From an uncultured Oscillospiraceae bacterium (lineage in GTDB: Bacteria; Bacillota; Clostridia; Oscillospirales; Oscillospiraceae), in contig CANQTW010000001.1 in NCBI GenBank assembly GCA_947626845.1, forward strand, positions 1-64,000: a stretch of 64,000 bases of DNA. The letters are read 5' to 3'. Both the position numbers and the translations under genes were made by a program. Every line of letters begins with the position of its first letter. The stretch's first letter is position 1. The notes under the pieces are model-generated. The model saw nothing but the letters and a program-made list of their open reading frames with translations, ran no database searches and was not told where the DNA came from. This document shows, one piece after another, positions 42,207-49,682 of this stretch.

Positions 42207-42225
42207 TCTTGTTTTTAATTTGTTT

Positions 42226-43941
42226 TTATTCGATCCCCGTCAGGTCGTATTCCTCCAGCCATTTTGCCGCCTTCTCGCACACGCCCCGCAGGGTGGCCTC
42301 GTCAAAGGGGCTCTCAAGGCCGGCGTTTTTGAGAAGCTCGGTGAAGGTGCGGCTGCCGCCCTGGCAGGTGTAGGCCATGTAACGCTCCCAGGCGTTCTTC
42401 TGATCCTCCTGGAGCATGGCCCAGAACTCCAGGGACACGGTCTGGGCCAGGCAGTAATCGATGTAGTAGAAGGGGCTTTCGTAGATGTGGCTCTGCCGCT
42501 GCCAGCCCTCGCCGTCGGCGTAGAAGGGGATGTCCCCGTCCAGGCGGAGCCAGGGCTGATAGACACCCAAAAGCCGTTTCCAGGTGTCGTGGCGCTGGCG
42601 GGGCGTCATCTCCGGGTGCTCGTAGACCTCGTGCTGGAAGTGATCCACCAGGGTGCCGTAGGGGATGAAGGTGATGGCTTCGGCCAGGTGCGAGTAACGG
42701 AACTTCCGGGCGTCCTCCCCGAAGAAATCCTCCGTCCAGGGCCAGGCCATGAACTCCATGGACATGGAGTGGACCTCACAGGCCTCCATTCCCGGCCAGG
42801 TATAGCTTGCAGGCACTCTGTCGCGGTTCATCCAGTAGGCGAAGGCGTGGCCGGCCTCGTGGGTGACCACGGTCACGTCGCCGATGGTGCCGTTGAAGTT
42901 GGCGAAGATGAAGGGCACCTTGTATTCCCCCAGGCCCGTACAGTACCCGCCGCCGGCCTTGCCCTCGGTGCTCAGCACGTCCATAAGCTCCCGGTCCAGC
43001 ATGGTGTCGAAAAATTCCTTCGTCTCCGGGGACAACTCGGCGTAAAATTTCCGGCCCGCCGCCAGAATGTCCTCCGCCGTTCCACGCGGCTTGGGGTTGC
43101 CGGAGCGGAAGGACAGGGCCTCGTCGGCAAAGCTCAGAGGATAGGCCACGCCCAGGCGCTTTGCCTGACGGCGGTAGATGGCGTCCGCCACGGGGACCAG
43201 GTATTTCTGAACGGCGGCGCGGAACCGCTCCACGTCCTCCTTGCCGTAGCAGTTGCGGCCCATCCGGTCATAGCCCAGGGGGATGTAGTCAGCATACCCC
43301 AGATTCCGCCCCATCTCGTCCCGGAGCTTCACCAGCTCGTCATAAATGCGGTCCAGCTCCGCCTGATTATCCTTGAACCACTGTCCCTGGGCCCTCCAGG
43401 CGGCCAGACGGCGCTTGTCGTCCGGGTCGGTCTTGAAGGGCGTCATCTGGGAGTGGGTGTAGGTCCCGCCCTCAAAGGCGATCTGCGCCGAGGCCAGGAG
43501 CTTGGAATAGGCCGTGGTCAGCTGGTTTTCCTTCTGCATCAGGGGGATGTTTCGGGGGCTGAAGGTGCGCAGGGAGATCTCCGTATTCAGGAACATGAGC
43601 CCGCCGTACTCCGCCTCGAATTGAGAGCGGAAGGGGCTTTCCAGCATGGCCTTGTTCCACTCCTGTCCGAACTCGTTAAGCTCCGGGCCGGCGGCGTCCC
43701 AGAAGCTCACCTCTTCGTCGTAGAATTTGTCCCGCGTGTCGATGTCGTGGCGGATAGAGGCCAGGATCGCCTGGGCGTCCATCTTGGCCTCCTCCCGCTC
43801 GGCGTCCAGGAACACCTGTCGGGCCTCCTCATAGGTTTTCGCCTCCCTCAGACGGCGAATCAGGTCCGCGTAGAGGTCCTTCATCTCCTGAAGCTGCGGG
43901 CGCTTGTAGGGCATATCCTTGAATTTTACGGCATCCCTCAT
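42226..43941 (-). CDS. M3-family oligoendopeptidase
   Basis: The product is 571 residues. The gluzincin motif HExxH is present as H361-E-A-G-H365 in VVTHEAGHAFAYW, with the third ligand glutamate in the following EACEVHSMSMEFM. The helical N-terminal region (YADLIRRLREAKTYEEARQVFLDAEREEAKMDAQAIL) is typical of the PepF-related M3 branch. It has no signal peptide and should degrade oligopeptides in the cytoplasm. GGAGGCGCACCC precedes the ATG. It stands alone, with terminator 42179-42206 downstream. Confidence 0.93.
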   Translation of the reverse strand: MRDAVKFKDMPYKRPQLQEMKDLYADLIRRLREAKTYEEARQVFLDAEREEAKMDAQAILASIRHDIDTRDKFYDEEVSFWDAAGPELNEFGQEWNKAMLESPFRSQFEAEYGGLMFLNTEISLRTFSPRNIPLMQKENQLTTAYSKLLASAQIAFEGGTYTHSQMTPFKTDPDDKRRLAAWRAQGQWFKDNQAELDRIYDELVKLRDEMGRNLGYADYIPLGYDRMGRNCYGKEDVERFRAAVQKYLVPVADAIYRRQAKRLGVAYPLSFADEALSFRSGNPKPRGTAEDILAAGRKFYAELSPETKEFFDTMLDRELMDVLSTEGKAGGGYCTGLGEYKVPFIFANFNGTIGDVTVVTHEAGHAFAYWMNRDRVPASYTWPGMEACEVHSMSMEFMAWPWTEDFFGEDARKFRYSHLAEAITFIPYGTLVDHFQHEVYEHPEMTPRQRHDTWKRLLGVYQPWLRLDGDIPFYADGEGWQRQSHIYESPFYYIDYCLAQTVSLEFWAMLQEDQKNAWERYMAYTCQGGSRTFTELLKNAGLESPFDEATLRGVCEKAAKWLEEYDLTGIE

Positions 43942-44062
43942 GGGTGCGCCTCCTTTTTCATGAAATCGTCCCCATTGTATCCCACTCCGTCGGGAATGTC
44001 AAGGCGGCGCGCCCTCCCCGGAAAAGCCGCCGGACCGCGAAAAAATTTTTTTGAATTTCCTC

Positions 44063-44102
44063 TTGACAATCCGTATATACTGTGTATACTGTATATATAC
44101 AG
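44063..44102 (+). promoter_or_regulatory. Promoter and palindromic operator of the GntR-ABC operon
   Basis: TTGACA (44063-44068), 16 bp and TATACT (44085-44090) are followed by the perfect palindrome CTGTATATATACAG (44089-44102), with additional GTATATAC repeats across the promoter. This suits autorepression by the YtrA-type regulator encoded next. Confidence 0.78.
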
Positions 44103-44120
44103 TCGACTGAGAGGTAACCC

Positions 44121-44498
44121 ATGAACATCATCATATCCAATTCCGACCCGCGGCCCATCTACCAGCAGGTAGGCGAGGCCATACGGGGGGCCGTCATCTC
44201 CGGTGAGCTGGCTCCGGGGGCGGCCCTGCCCTCCATACGGGGGCTTGCCAAGGACCTGCGCATCTCCGTCATCACTACGAAACGCGCCTTTGAGGACCTG
44301 GAGCGGGAGGGGTACATCGAGACCGTCCCCGGCAAGGGCTCCTTCGTGGCCGGCGCCAGCGCGGGCCTTCTGCGGGAGCGGCGGCTGGCGGAGATCGAGG
44401 AGCGTCTGCGCGGCGCCCTGGAGCTGGGCCGCGCCTGCGGCGTGACGCCGGAGGAGCTTGGATACATGCTGAAAACGATCAGCGAGGAGGACATATGA
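44121..44498 (+). CDS. GntR-family regulator, YtrA subfamily
   Basis: The product is 125 residues, typical for the short YtrA branch that lacks a large effector domain. The winged helix reads PIYQQVGEAIRGAVISGELAPGAALPSIRGLAKDLRISVITTKRAFEDLEREGYIETVPGKGSFVA. The C-terminal ~45 residues form a dimerisation helix pair (RERRLAEIEERLRGALELGRACGVTPEELG). It starts an operon with an ABC ATPase and permease (4-bp overlap). YtrA-type repressors typically respond to cell-envelope stress and control just such exporters; the operator overlaps its own promoter. Confidence 0.93.
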   Translation: MNIIISNSDPRPIYQQVGEAIRGAVISGELAPGAALPSIRGLAKDLRISVITTKRAFEDLEREGYIETVPGKGSFVAGASAGLLRERRLAEIEERLRGALELGRACGVTPEELGYMLKTISEEDI

Positions 44499-45343
44499 AC
44501 GCCATAGAGGTTCGCGATCTGAGCAAAAGCTATCCCGGCTTTACGCTCAGCAACATCAGCTTCACCCTGCCTGAGGGGTGCATCATGGGCCTGGTGGGTG
44601 AGAACGGCGCCGGAAAATCCACCCTCATCCGCCTCATCATGGGGGCGGCCAGGGCAGACTCCGGGCAGGCCCTGGCGCTGGGCGCCGATGTGACGGCCCC
44701 GGCCTTTACAAAAACCAAGGACGACATCGGCGTGGTGCTGGACGAGGCCCATTTTCCCACGTCCCTGAACGCCAGACAGCTGGGCCGGATCATGGCCGCC
44801 ACCTACTCCCGGTGGGATCAGACCGTCTACGACGGCTATCTGAAGCGCCTGGACCTGCCGGAGAGGAAGCGCGTCCAGGACTTCTCCCGCGGTATGCGCA
44901 TGAAGCTGGCCCTGGCCTGCGCCCTCAGCCACGACGCCAAGCTCCTGGTGCTGGACGAGCCCACCGGCGGGCTTGACCCCATGGTGCGGGACGAGATTTT
45001 GGACATTCTGGAGGACTTCACCCGGCAGGAGGACCGGTCCGTGCTGATCAGCTCCCACATCGTCAGCGACCTGGAGAAGCTCTGCGACTATATAGCCTTT
45101 CTGCACAAGGGAAAGCTTCTTCTCTTCGAGGAGAAGGACCGCCTTTTGGAGGACTACGCCATGGCCCGCGTCACCGAGGCGGAGCTTGAGGCCCTCCCGA
45201 AGCCCGCCGTAAAGGGCACGCGCCGGGGAAAATACGGCGTGGAGGCCCTGGTGGAGCGGCGGCTGGTTCCCTCCGGCGCCGCCCTGGAGAAGCCCACGCT
45301 TGAGGACATCATCGTATTTTTCGCAAGGGGGGATAAGGAATGA
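44495..45343 (+). CDS. ABC transporter ATP-binding protein
   Basis: The product is 282 residues. Walker A is GENGAGKSTLIRLIMG, the signature is FSRGMRMKLALACAL, Walker B is LLVLDEPTGGLDP, and the switch histidine is in LISSHIVSDLEKL. The C-terminal ~70 residues are the extra domain common to ABC-2 exporter ATPases. Its start overlaps the GntR gene and its stop overlaps the permease gene (ATGA in each case). The trio is likely an exporter for an antimicrobial or lipid-linked compound; the substrate is unknown. Confidence 0.93.
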   Translation: MNAIEVRDLSKSYPGFTLSNISFTLPEGCIMGLVGENGAGKSTLIRLIMGAARADSGQALALGADVTAPAFTKTKDDIGVVLDEAHFPTSLNARQLGRIMAATYSRWDQTVYDGYLKRLDLPERKRVQDFSRGMRMKLALACALSHDAKLLVLDEPTGGLDPMVRDEILDILEDFTRQEDRSVLISSHIVSDLEKLCDYIAFLHKGKLLLFEEKDRLLEDYAMARVTEAELEALPKPAVKGTRRGKYGVEALVERRLVPSGAALEKPTLEDIIVFFARGDKE

Positions 45344-45960
45344 AGGCGCTTATTCGGAAAGACATATACTTGATGCTCACCCAATTCAGGTCGCTTTTCC
45401 TGGTGATGGTGATTTTCAGCGCCATCCCCGGCGGACTTTTCGTGCCCTTCTCCTTTCTCTACGCCATGATGCTCACCTCCGTGTCGCTGATGAGCGTGGA
45501 CGAGCAGAGCCAGTGGGAGGCCCTGGCCCTGATGCTCCCCTACTCCCGACGGCAGCTGGTGACGGTGAAATACGTGATGGGCTGGCTGGGCATCGCCGCG
45601 ACGCTTGTCATTTCCGCGGCGCTCCAGGGCCTCTGGGCGGTGACGGGAGTGTCTGAGCTGCAGGAGGGCTTCTTTGAGGCCATGTGCGTGTACGCCGCCA
45701 TCGCCGGCGTGGGACTCGCCCTGGTGCTCCCCGTGAATTTCCGCTTCGGTTACGCCAAGGGGCGGATCATGACCATCCTGTTCGCCGGGATCATCGGCGG
45801 CGCTGTGGGCGTGTCCATGAACAATGAAGAGGCCGCCCTCACGTTCCTGTCCGCGGTCTCCCGCGTCCCCGTCCCCGTCTACCCCCTCCTGGCCGCCGCC
45901 CTGTGCGCGGCCACCATCCCCCTCTCCGTGGCGGGATATAAGAAGCGGGTGGAAAAATAA
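45340..45960 (+). CDS. ABC-2 type transporter permease
   Basis: The product is 206 residues with about six hydrophobic segments (LFLVMVIFSAIPGGLFVPFSFLYAMML, YVMGWLGIAATLVISAALQGLWAV, MCVYAAIAGVGLALVLPVNFRFG, IMTILFAGIIGGAVGV, YPLLAAALCAATIPLSVAGY). The N-terminal MKALIRKDIYLMLTQFRSL and the YSRRQLVTVKYVMGWL element match ABC-2 permeases of the YtrA-linked type. It partners the ATPase upstream. The -35 of a small-RNA promoter starts 8 bp after its stop. Confidence 0.88.
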   Translation: MKALIRKDIYLMLTQFRSLFLVMVIFSAIPGGLFVPFSFLYAMMLTSVSLMSVDEQSQWEALALMLPYSRRQLVTVKYVMGWLGIAATLVISAALQGLWAVTGVSELQEGFFEAMCVYAAIAGVGLALVLPVNFRFGYAKGRIMTILFAGIIGGAVGVSMNNEEAALTFLSAVSRVPVPVYPLLAAALCAATIPLSVAGYKKRVEK

Positions 45961-45967
45961 AAACCGC

Positions 45968-45996
45968 TTGACAAACAAGCGGCGGGGGACTATAAT
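45968..45996 (+). promoter_or_regulatory. Consensus promoter of a small structured RNA
   Basis: TTGACA (45968-45973), 17 bp and TATAAT (45991-45996) are both perfect matches. The -35 is embedded in an inverted repeat CCGCTTG/CAAGCGG (45964-45982). Confidence 0.85.
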
Positions 45997-46002
45997 AACA
46001 AT

Positions 46003-46134
46003 AGAAGTGGGTCGCCGTGGGCGGTGACCATCAACCAGCGGCCTGGTCCTAAGCGTGAGGGGAACTCAGGCTACGATATTTCTATCATAGCAAAAGACAG
46101 ACCGTCACTCTTGACCAGTGGCGGCCTTGTCTTT
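46003..46134 (+). ncRNA. Candidate small structured RNA ending in an intrinsic terminator
   Basis: Downstream of a perfect promoter there are four stem-loops and no ORF. GGTCGCCG/CGGTGACC lies at 46010-46029, ACCAG/CTGGT at 46034-46047, CTACGATA/TATCATAG at 46071-46090, and a long terminator-like hairpin at 46093-46134 (AAAGACA...TGTCTTT). The terminator hairpin has A- and T-runs on both sides, so it could serve convergent transcripts. The layout resembles antisense RNAs of par/Fst-like type I toxin-antitoxin loci, but no small hydrophobic ORF lies opposite. Start and end are estimated. Confidence 0.55.
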
Positions 46135-46156
46135 AGTTATCCTTAGCGTAAATCTT

Positions 46157-46433
46157 TAGCTGACGGTAGTCGAACCCGCATCGGTTTTCGCCGGCTGATT
46201 TGTGCCAGTACTTTGTCAAAAGCCTTGACAATACGCAAGTATTCTCTGTGGCTTTTTCCTCGTCCTGACGCAAATCAGCTCGCCGAAAACTGCAAGGCAC
46301 TCCACGGGTCGCCATTTTCGAGGGATTTTTGCCGCGAAGGAGACAGCCTTGCTGGCGCAAGGCAACGACGACAAGGTAAAAAGCACCGGAAAGGGCCCGC
46401 GTGGAGCGGTGCGGGTTCGACTCCCGTCAGCTA
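46157..46433. mobile_element. MITE-like element M1 with 24-bp terminal inverted repeats
   Basis: The left end (46157-46180, TAGCTGACGG then AGTCGAACCCGCA) and right end (46410-46433) match inverted at 23 of 24 bases. The 277-bp interior has no credible gene. An inner inverted repeat (TTTTCGCC...CTGATTTG and its partner near 46270-46288) and a core at 46208-46275 are shared with element M2 (56444-56605). The right end resembles a tRNA T-arm (GGTTCGACTCC). Beyond it, 46434-46643 holds only a small hairpin and the terminator at 46591-46622. Confidence 0.7.
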
Positions 46434-46590
46434 TACCACGCCAATGTAACGTAATTGACAACGGAAGAATGCTTTTTAACATCTTCACATTCCTCCTTTC
46501 TTCAAGGAGGACCAGACCGCACCGTTTGTTTCCGGCCGCGTACCCACGGCTTCCCAAAAGGTATTATACGACCCGCTTCACGTTATGTCA

Positions 46591-46622
46591 ACAGCCTCCG
46601 ACAAAAATCGGAGGCTGTTTTG
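46591..46622 (+). terminator. Intrinsic terminator on the plus strand
   Basis: ACAGCCTCCGA and TCGGAGGCTGT flank a short A-rich loop and are followed by TTTTGTCTCTTT. It would end plus-strand transcripts from the RNA/MITE region before the convergent SLH gene. Confidence 0.75.
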
Positions 46623-46643
46623 TCTCTTTATTCTTAATTACTA

Positions 46644-47684
46644 CTATCCCTCATACCTCGTCAGCAGGTAATCCGCGCTCTCCACCGTCGATGCCGGCAG
46701 CTCGCGGCCCCAGTGGACGGAGCTGTTGTAATTGCCCTCGGCCACCACGACGGAGCGCTCGCGCATCTCTAAAACGATAACGGAGTGGGTGTTGTTGTTG
46801 ATGCGGAGGATGTCGCCCACGCGCACGTCCGCAAGGCTCACGGGCCGCACCGTTCGGGCCTTGGCCGTGCCGAAGGCCGCGTCGCTGAGCAGGAACGCGA
46901 AGCCCGCGCAGCCGTAGCCCACGTCGAAGACGCCGCCGCGCCAGGCGTAGGAGTTTTCGTTCGTCCAGCGCGTCCCCTCCGGGTATCTGACCTTCATGGC
47001 GATGATGGCCTCATAGGCGGCCCTCTGCCGTTCGTCCGTGTCCGGCGCGGGAGCCGGGGCCTCTCCCTCCAGCTCTACCCGGCTCATGCGCGTCAGTACC
47101 GCCGCGGCCTGGGCGCGGGTCATGTTTTCCGCCCCGCGGAACGTCCCCTGCCCGTCACAGCCGTTCATAACGCCCAGCGCGTACACCGCCCGGATGGCCG
47201 CGCCCTCATCGCCGTTGTACAGTCCCAGGTCCGGCACGTTCACCTTCATCAGCTCCCGCGCCCCCGGCAGTTTGGCCCCGGCGGCCCGAAGGGCGTTCCG
47301 TATGGTCACCGCCAGCGCCGTCCTGGTCATGTTCGTGTCGCCGCCGGCCCCCAGGTCGTATTCCGTACCGTCAAAAATCCCTTTTTTGGCGCAGGTCTCC
47401 ATATACGGCTCATGCCAGACCCTGCCGCTCCCTCTCTCCGGAAGCTCCTCCGGGAACAGCAGACGCAGCGTCATGGCGGCAAATTCGCCGTAGGTGACCT
47501 CCTTCTCCGGCCTGTACAGATCGCCGCCGCAGCCCTCCACCCAGCCGCTCTCCGCCGCCGTCTCTATGTACCCCGCGGCCCAGTGCCCCGCCGGAACGTC
47601 CCGGAACCGGGCGGCCAGCGCGGTAGCGGAGCAGGACAGCGCCGCGGCGCAGGCCAGTATCATCGAAAAAATGCGCTTTTTCAT
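46644..47684 (-). CDS. Secreted S-layer-homology protein with a C-terminal cysteine-peptidase-like domain
   Basis: The product is 346 residues from ATG 47684. A signal peptide ends near ATALA. Three SLH-like repeats follow (FRDVPAGHWAAGYIETAAESGWVEG...; EPYMETCAKKGIFDG...; IRAVYALGVMNGCDGQGTFRGAENMTRAQAAAVLTRM), which anchor proteins to cell-wall polymers. After a PAPAPDTDE linker, ~110 residues contain YGCAGFAFLLSDAAFG and NNNTHSVIVLEM, a cysteine and histidine placed as in NlpC/P60-CHAP folds. Wall-hydrolase or amidase activity is inferred. The ribosome site lies in a hairpin (47690-47740). Confidence 0.86.
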   Translation of the reverse strand: MKKRIFSMILACAAALSCSATALAARFRDVPAGHWAAGYIETAAESGWVEGCGGDLYRPEKEVTYGEFAAMTLRLLFPEELPERGSGRVWHEPYMETCAKKGIFDGTEYDLGAGGDTNMTRTALAVTIRNALRAAGAKLPGARELMKVNVPDLGLYNGDEGAAIRAVYALGVMNGCDGQGTFRGAENMTRAQAAAVLTRMSRVELEGEAPAPAPDTDERQRAAYEAIIAMKVRYPEGTRWTNENSYAWRGGVFDVGYGCAGFAFLLSDAAFGTAKARTVRPVSLADVRVGDILRINNNTHSVIVLEMRERSVVVAEGNYNSSVHWGRELPASTVESADYLLTRYEG

Positions 47685-47689
47685 AAAAA

Positions 47690-47740
47690 GCCCTCCTTGC
47701 GTACACAAGCTCAGTACAAAGCTTAGTACAAAAGGAGGGC
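47690..47740 (-). promoter_or_regulatory. Hairpin enclosing the SLH gene ribosome site, terminator-like
   Basis: On the minus strand GCCCTCCTT (47740-47732) can pair with AAGGAGGGC (47698-47690), which is the Shine-Dalgarno of the SLH gene, and TTTTT follows. The loop holds two AGTACAAA repeats. It may act as the asnB terminator and hide the SLH ribosome site. Confidence 0.6.
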
Positions 47741-47773
47741 CTTTTCAAGATAAAGATTATGTAAACTTTCCCG

Positions 47774-49354
47774 TCAAATGCCGCTGGCGCCGTAATTTGC
47801 CAGCACCCTGGCGCTGGGATCGTCCACGGCGCAGTTGGGCCAGGAGCGGTTGGGCATCCAGAAGTCCGCGATCATCTCCGCCTGACCGGGGTAGTATTTC
47901 TCAAAAATCTCCCGGTAAAGAAGGCTCTCCTTGGTAAAGGGCGGGCGGTAGGCGTACTGTTTCCGCTTCTCCTCAAACGCCTCGTCGGTGTAGAGGCCGT
48001 TGGCGTACTCCTTCAGGTCGTCCACCATGGAGTGGCCCACGGCGTCGGAGAAGGCCGCCTTCTGCCGCCAGAGGATCTGTCCGGGCAAAATCTCGTCAGC
48101 CTCGAAAGCGTGGCGCAACAGGTATTTGCCCATGTTGTACTTGTTCATCTTCAGCTCCGGGTCAACGCTCATGACGTACCGCACGAAGTCCAGATCGCCG
48201 AAGGGCACCCGCGCCTCCAGGGAGTTGACGCTGATGCACCTGTCGGCCCGTAGGACGTCGTACATATGAAGCTCCCGCACGCGCTTCTGGCTCTCCAGCT
48301 GGAACTCCGCCGCGCTGGGGGCAAAATCCGTGTATTTGTAGCCGAACAGCTCATCGGAGATCTCCCCGGTGAGCAGGACGCGGATGTCCGTGGTCTCGTG
48401 GATGGCGCGGCACACCAGGTACATGCCCATGCTGGCCCGGACGGTGGTGATGTCCCAGGTGCCCAGGGCCTTGATGACGGTCTCCAGGCTGGCGATGACC
48501 TCGTCCCTGGTCATAAAGACCTCGGTGTGGTCCGCGCCGATGTAGTCCGCCACCTGTCGGGCGTACTTCAGGTCGATGGCGTCCTTGTCCATGCCGATGG
48601 CGAAGGTGCGTATCTTCCGGCCCAGGATCTTGGCGGCGATGGCGCACACCAGGGAGGAATCCAGCCCGCCGGACAGCAGAAAGCCGATGGGCGCGTCGGA
48701 GTCCAGGCGCTTCTCCACGGCGGCGATGAGCCGCCCGCGGATGCCGGCGCAGACCTGGTAGGTGGAGCCGGAGATGTACTCCCCCTCCACCTGCGTCACG
48801 TCCGCGTAGCGGACGAATTTTCCGCCCACCCAGTAGTGTCCCGGCGGGAAGGGCATGATCTTTTTGCAGAACGCCGTCAGGTTCTTGGGCTCGCTGGCGA
48901 ACACCATGGACCCGTCCTCCAGACAGCCGTAGTAGAGGGGCCTTATGCCGATGGGGTCCCGCGCGGCGATGAACCCCAGCTTCGTATCGTAGAGAACCAT
49001 GGCAAACTCCGCGTCCAGCCGCGCGAACATCCCCAGGCCCAGCTCCTTGAAGAGGGGCAGGATGATCTCGCAGTCGGAGTCGGACTTGAAGGCGTACTTT
49101 TTCGCGATCCTCCTCCGCACGGGGCGGAAGCCGTACAGCTCGCCGTTGCACACCACCATATTGCCGTCCAGTTCAAAGGGCTGCATCCCGTCGGGCGTCA
49201 GCCCCATGATGGCCAGGCGGTGGAACCCCAGCCACCCCTCTCCCGCCTCCACGAAGCGGGACATATCCGGGCCGCGGGATACCGTCTCCTCAAAGCCCTT
49301 TTGGGCCAGTTCCAGGGGGATGGAGCGCTTTGTAAAGCCGATGATCGAGCACAT
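47774..49354 (-). CDS. asnB: Glutamine-dependent asparagine synthetase
   Basis: The product is 526 residues. The class II glutaminase domain begins with the nucleophile Cys2 (MCSIIGF) and contains RGPDMSRF and VVCNGELYGF. The synthetase domain has the PP-loop FLLSGGLDSSLVCAIAAK and GEISDELFGYKY. It converts aspartate, glutamine and ATP to asparagine. It has its own promoter (49559-49588) and a ~200-nt leader with alternative terminator and antiterminator stems (49370-49430), suggesting attenuation. GGGAGGGTC precedes the ATG. It is divergent from dapL. Confidence 0.95.
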   Translation of the reverse strand: MCSIIGFTKRSIPLELAQKGFEETVSRGPDMSRFVEAGEGWLGFHRLAIMGLTPDGMQPFELDGNMVVCNGELYGFRPVRRRIAKKYAFKSDSDCEIILPLFKELGLGMFARLDAEFAMVLYDTKLGFIAARDPIGIRPLYYGCLEDGSMVFASEPKNLTAFCKKIMPFPPGHYWVGGKFVRYADVTQVEGEYISGSTYQVCAGIRGRLIAAVEKRLDSDAPIGFLLSGGLDSSLVCAIAAKILGRKIRTFAIGMDKDAIDLKYARQVADYIGADHTEVFMTRDEVIASLETVIKALGTWDITTVRASMGMYLVCRAIHETTDIRVLLTGEISDELFGYKYTDFAPSAAEFQLESQKRVRELHMYDVLRADRCISVNSLEARVPFGDLDFVRYVMSVDPELKMNKYNMGKYLLRHAFEADEILPGQILWRQKAAFSDAVGHSMVDDLKEYANGLYTDEAFEEKRKQYAYRPPFTKESLLYREIFEKYYPGQAEMIADFWMPNRSWPNCAVDDPSARVLANYGASGI

Positions 49355-49369
49355 TTTTTGACCCTCCCA

Positions 49370-49430
49370 AACAAAAAAGCGCGGATTTATCCCCCAAAAC
49401 GAGACAAATCCGCACCCTTGTGGATTTCAT
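49370..49430 (-). promoter_or_regulatory. asnB: Attenuator-like alternative hairpins in the asnB leader
   Basis: On the minus strand GCGGATTT (49413-49406) can pair with AAATCCGC (49388-49381), followed by six T (49378-49373): an intrinsic terminator just before the asnB ribosome site. The same GGATTT can instead pair with an upstream AAATCC (49427-49422), giving a mutually exclusive antiterminator. No T-box sequence (TGGNACC) is present. Confidence 0.65.
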
Positions 49431-49531
49431 TGACAGGCAATTAAGCTTGCCGACAGCAGGAACGGTTTTAACGCCCTTTTCCCCGCCGCCGCGCCGCAGC
49501 CGAAACCATGTCCGGCGGCTCCGGCGGTCAT
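49427..49531 (-). CDS. Candidate 34-residue leader peptide of asnB
   Basis: ATG at 49531 opens a 34-codon frame (MTAGAAGHGFGCGAAAGKRA then LKPFLLSASLIACQ) that lies wholly in the predicted asnB leader. Its stop codon overlaps the AAATCC arm of the antiterminator. That geometry fits control by a translating ribosome. Against it, there is no ribosome-binding site in the ~20 bases between the predicted transcript start and the ATG, and there are no Asn codons; one Gln codon precedes the stop. It could be a chance frame. Confidence 0.3.
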   Translation of the reverse strand: MTAGAAGHGFGCGAAAGKRALKPFLLSASLIACQ

Positions 49532-49558
49532 CTAATTGCAGAAGTAACAACGTGTTGC

Positions 49559-49588
49559 ATTTTACACCCCTCGCGCCCCTTTTGTCAA
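49559..49588 (-). promoter_or_regulatory. asnB: Promoter of asnB
   Basis: On the minus strand TTGACA (49588-49583), an 18-bp spacer and TAAAAT (49564-49559) lie about 205 bp before the asnB start. Divergent from the dapL promoter. Confidence 0.75.
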
Positions 49589-49682
49589 CCCCCTTTTGCA
49601 GGATTCGATTTTTAAAATTGCATTTTGGAGTTTCGTACAAACAACGCCCGGAATTTGGCGGGTTTTTGGGCTTTAAACAGCG

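Noticed and set aside
46133..46360. 75-codon minus-strand frame spanning the M1 element
   Set aside because: It runs through the terminal inverted repeat and the shared non-coding core, is not hydrophobic, and lacks a ribosome site, so it is neither a toxin nor a convincing gene.
46381..46440. Possible tRNA gene (GGTTCGACTCC followed by ACCA-like bases)
   Set aside because: Only a T-arm-like segment is present. There is no D-arm, anticodon arm or matching 5' acceptor strand, and the sequence is the right inverted end of element M1.
49473..49514. Second mini-ORF (MVSAAARRRGKGR) in the asnB leader
   Set aside because: It has no ribosome site and no codon bias toward Asn or Gln, and it overlaps a better-placed frame ending on the antiterminator arm.
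49370..49590. T-box riboswitch upstream of asnB
   Set aside because: AAGGGTGCGG superficially recalls AGGGTGGNACC, but the TGGNACCGCG core and a specifier stem are absent. The alternative stems are reported instead as an attenuator of unknown sensor.
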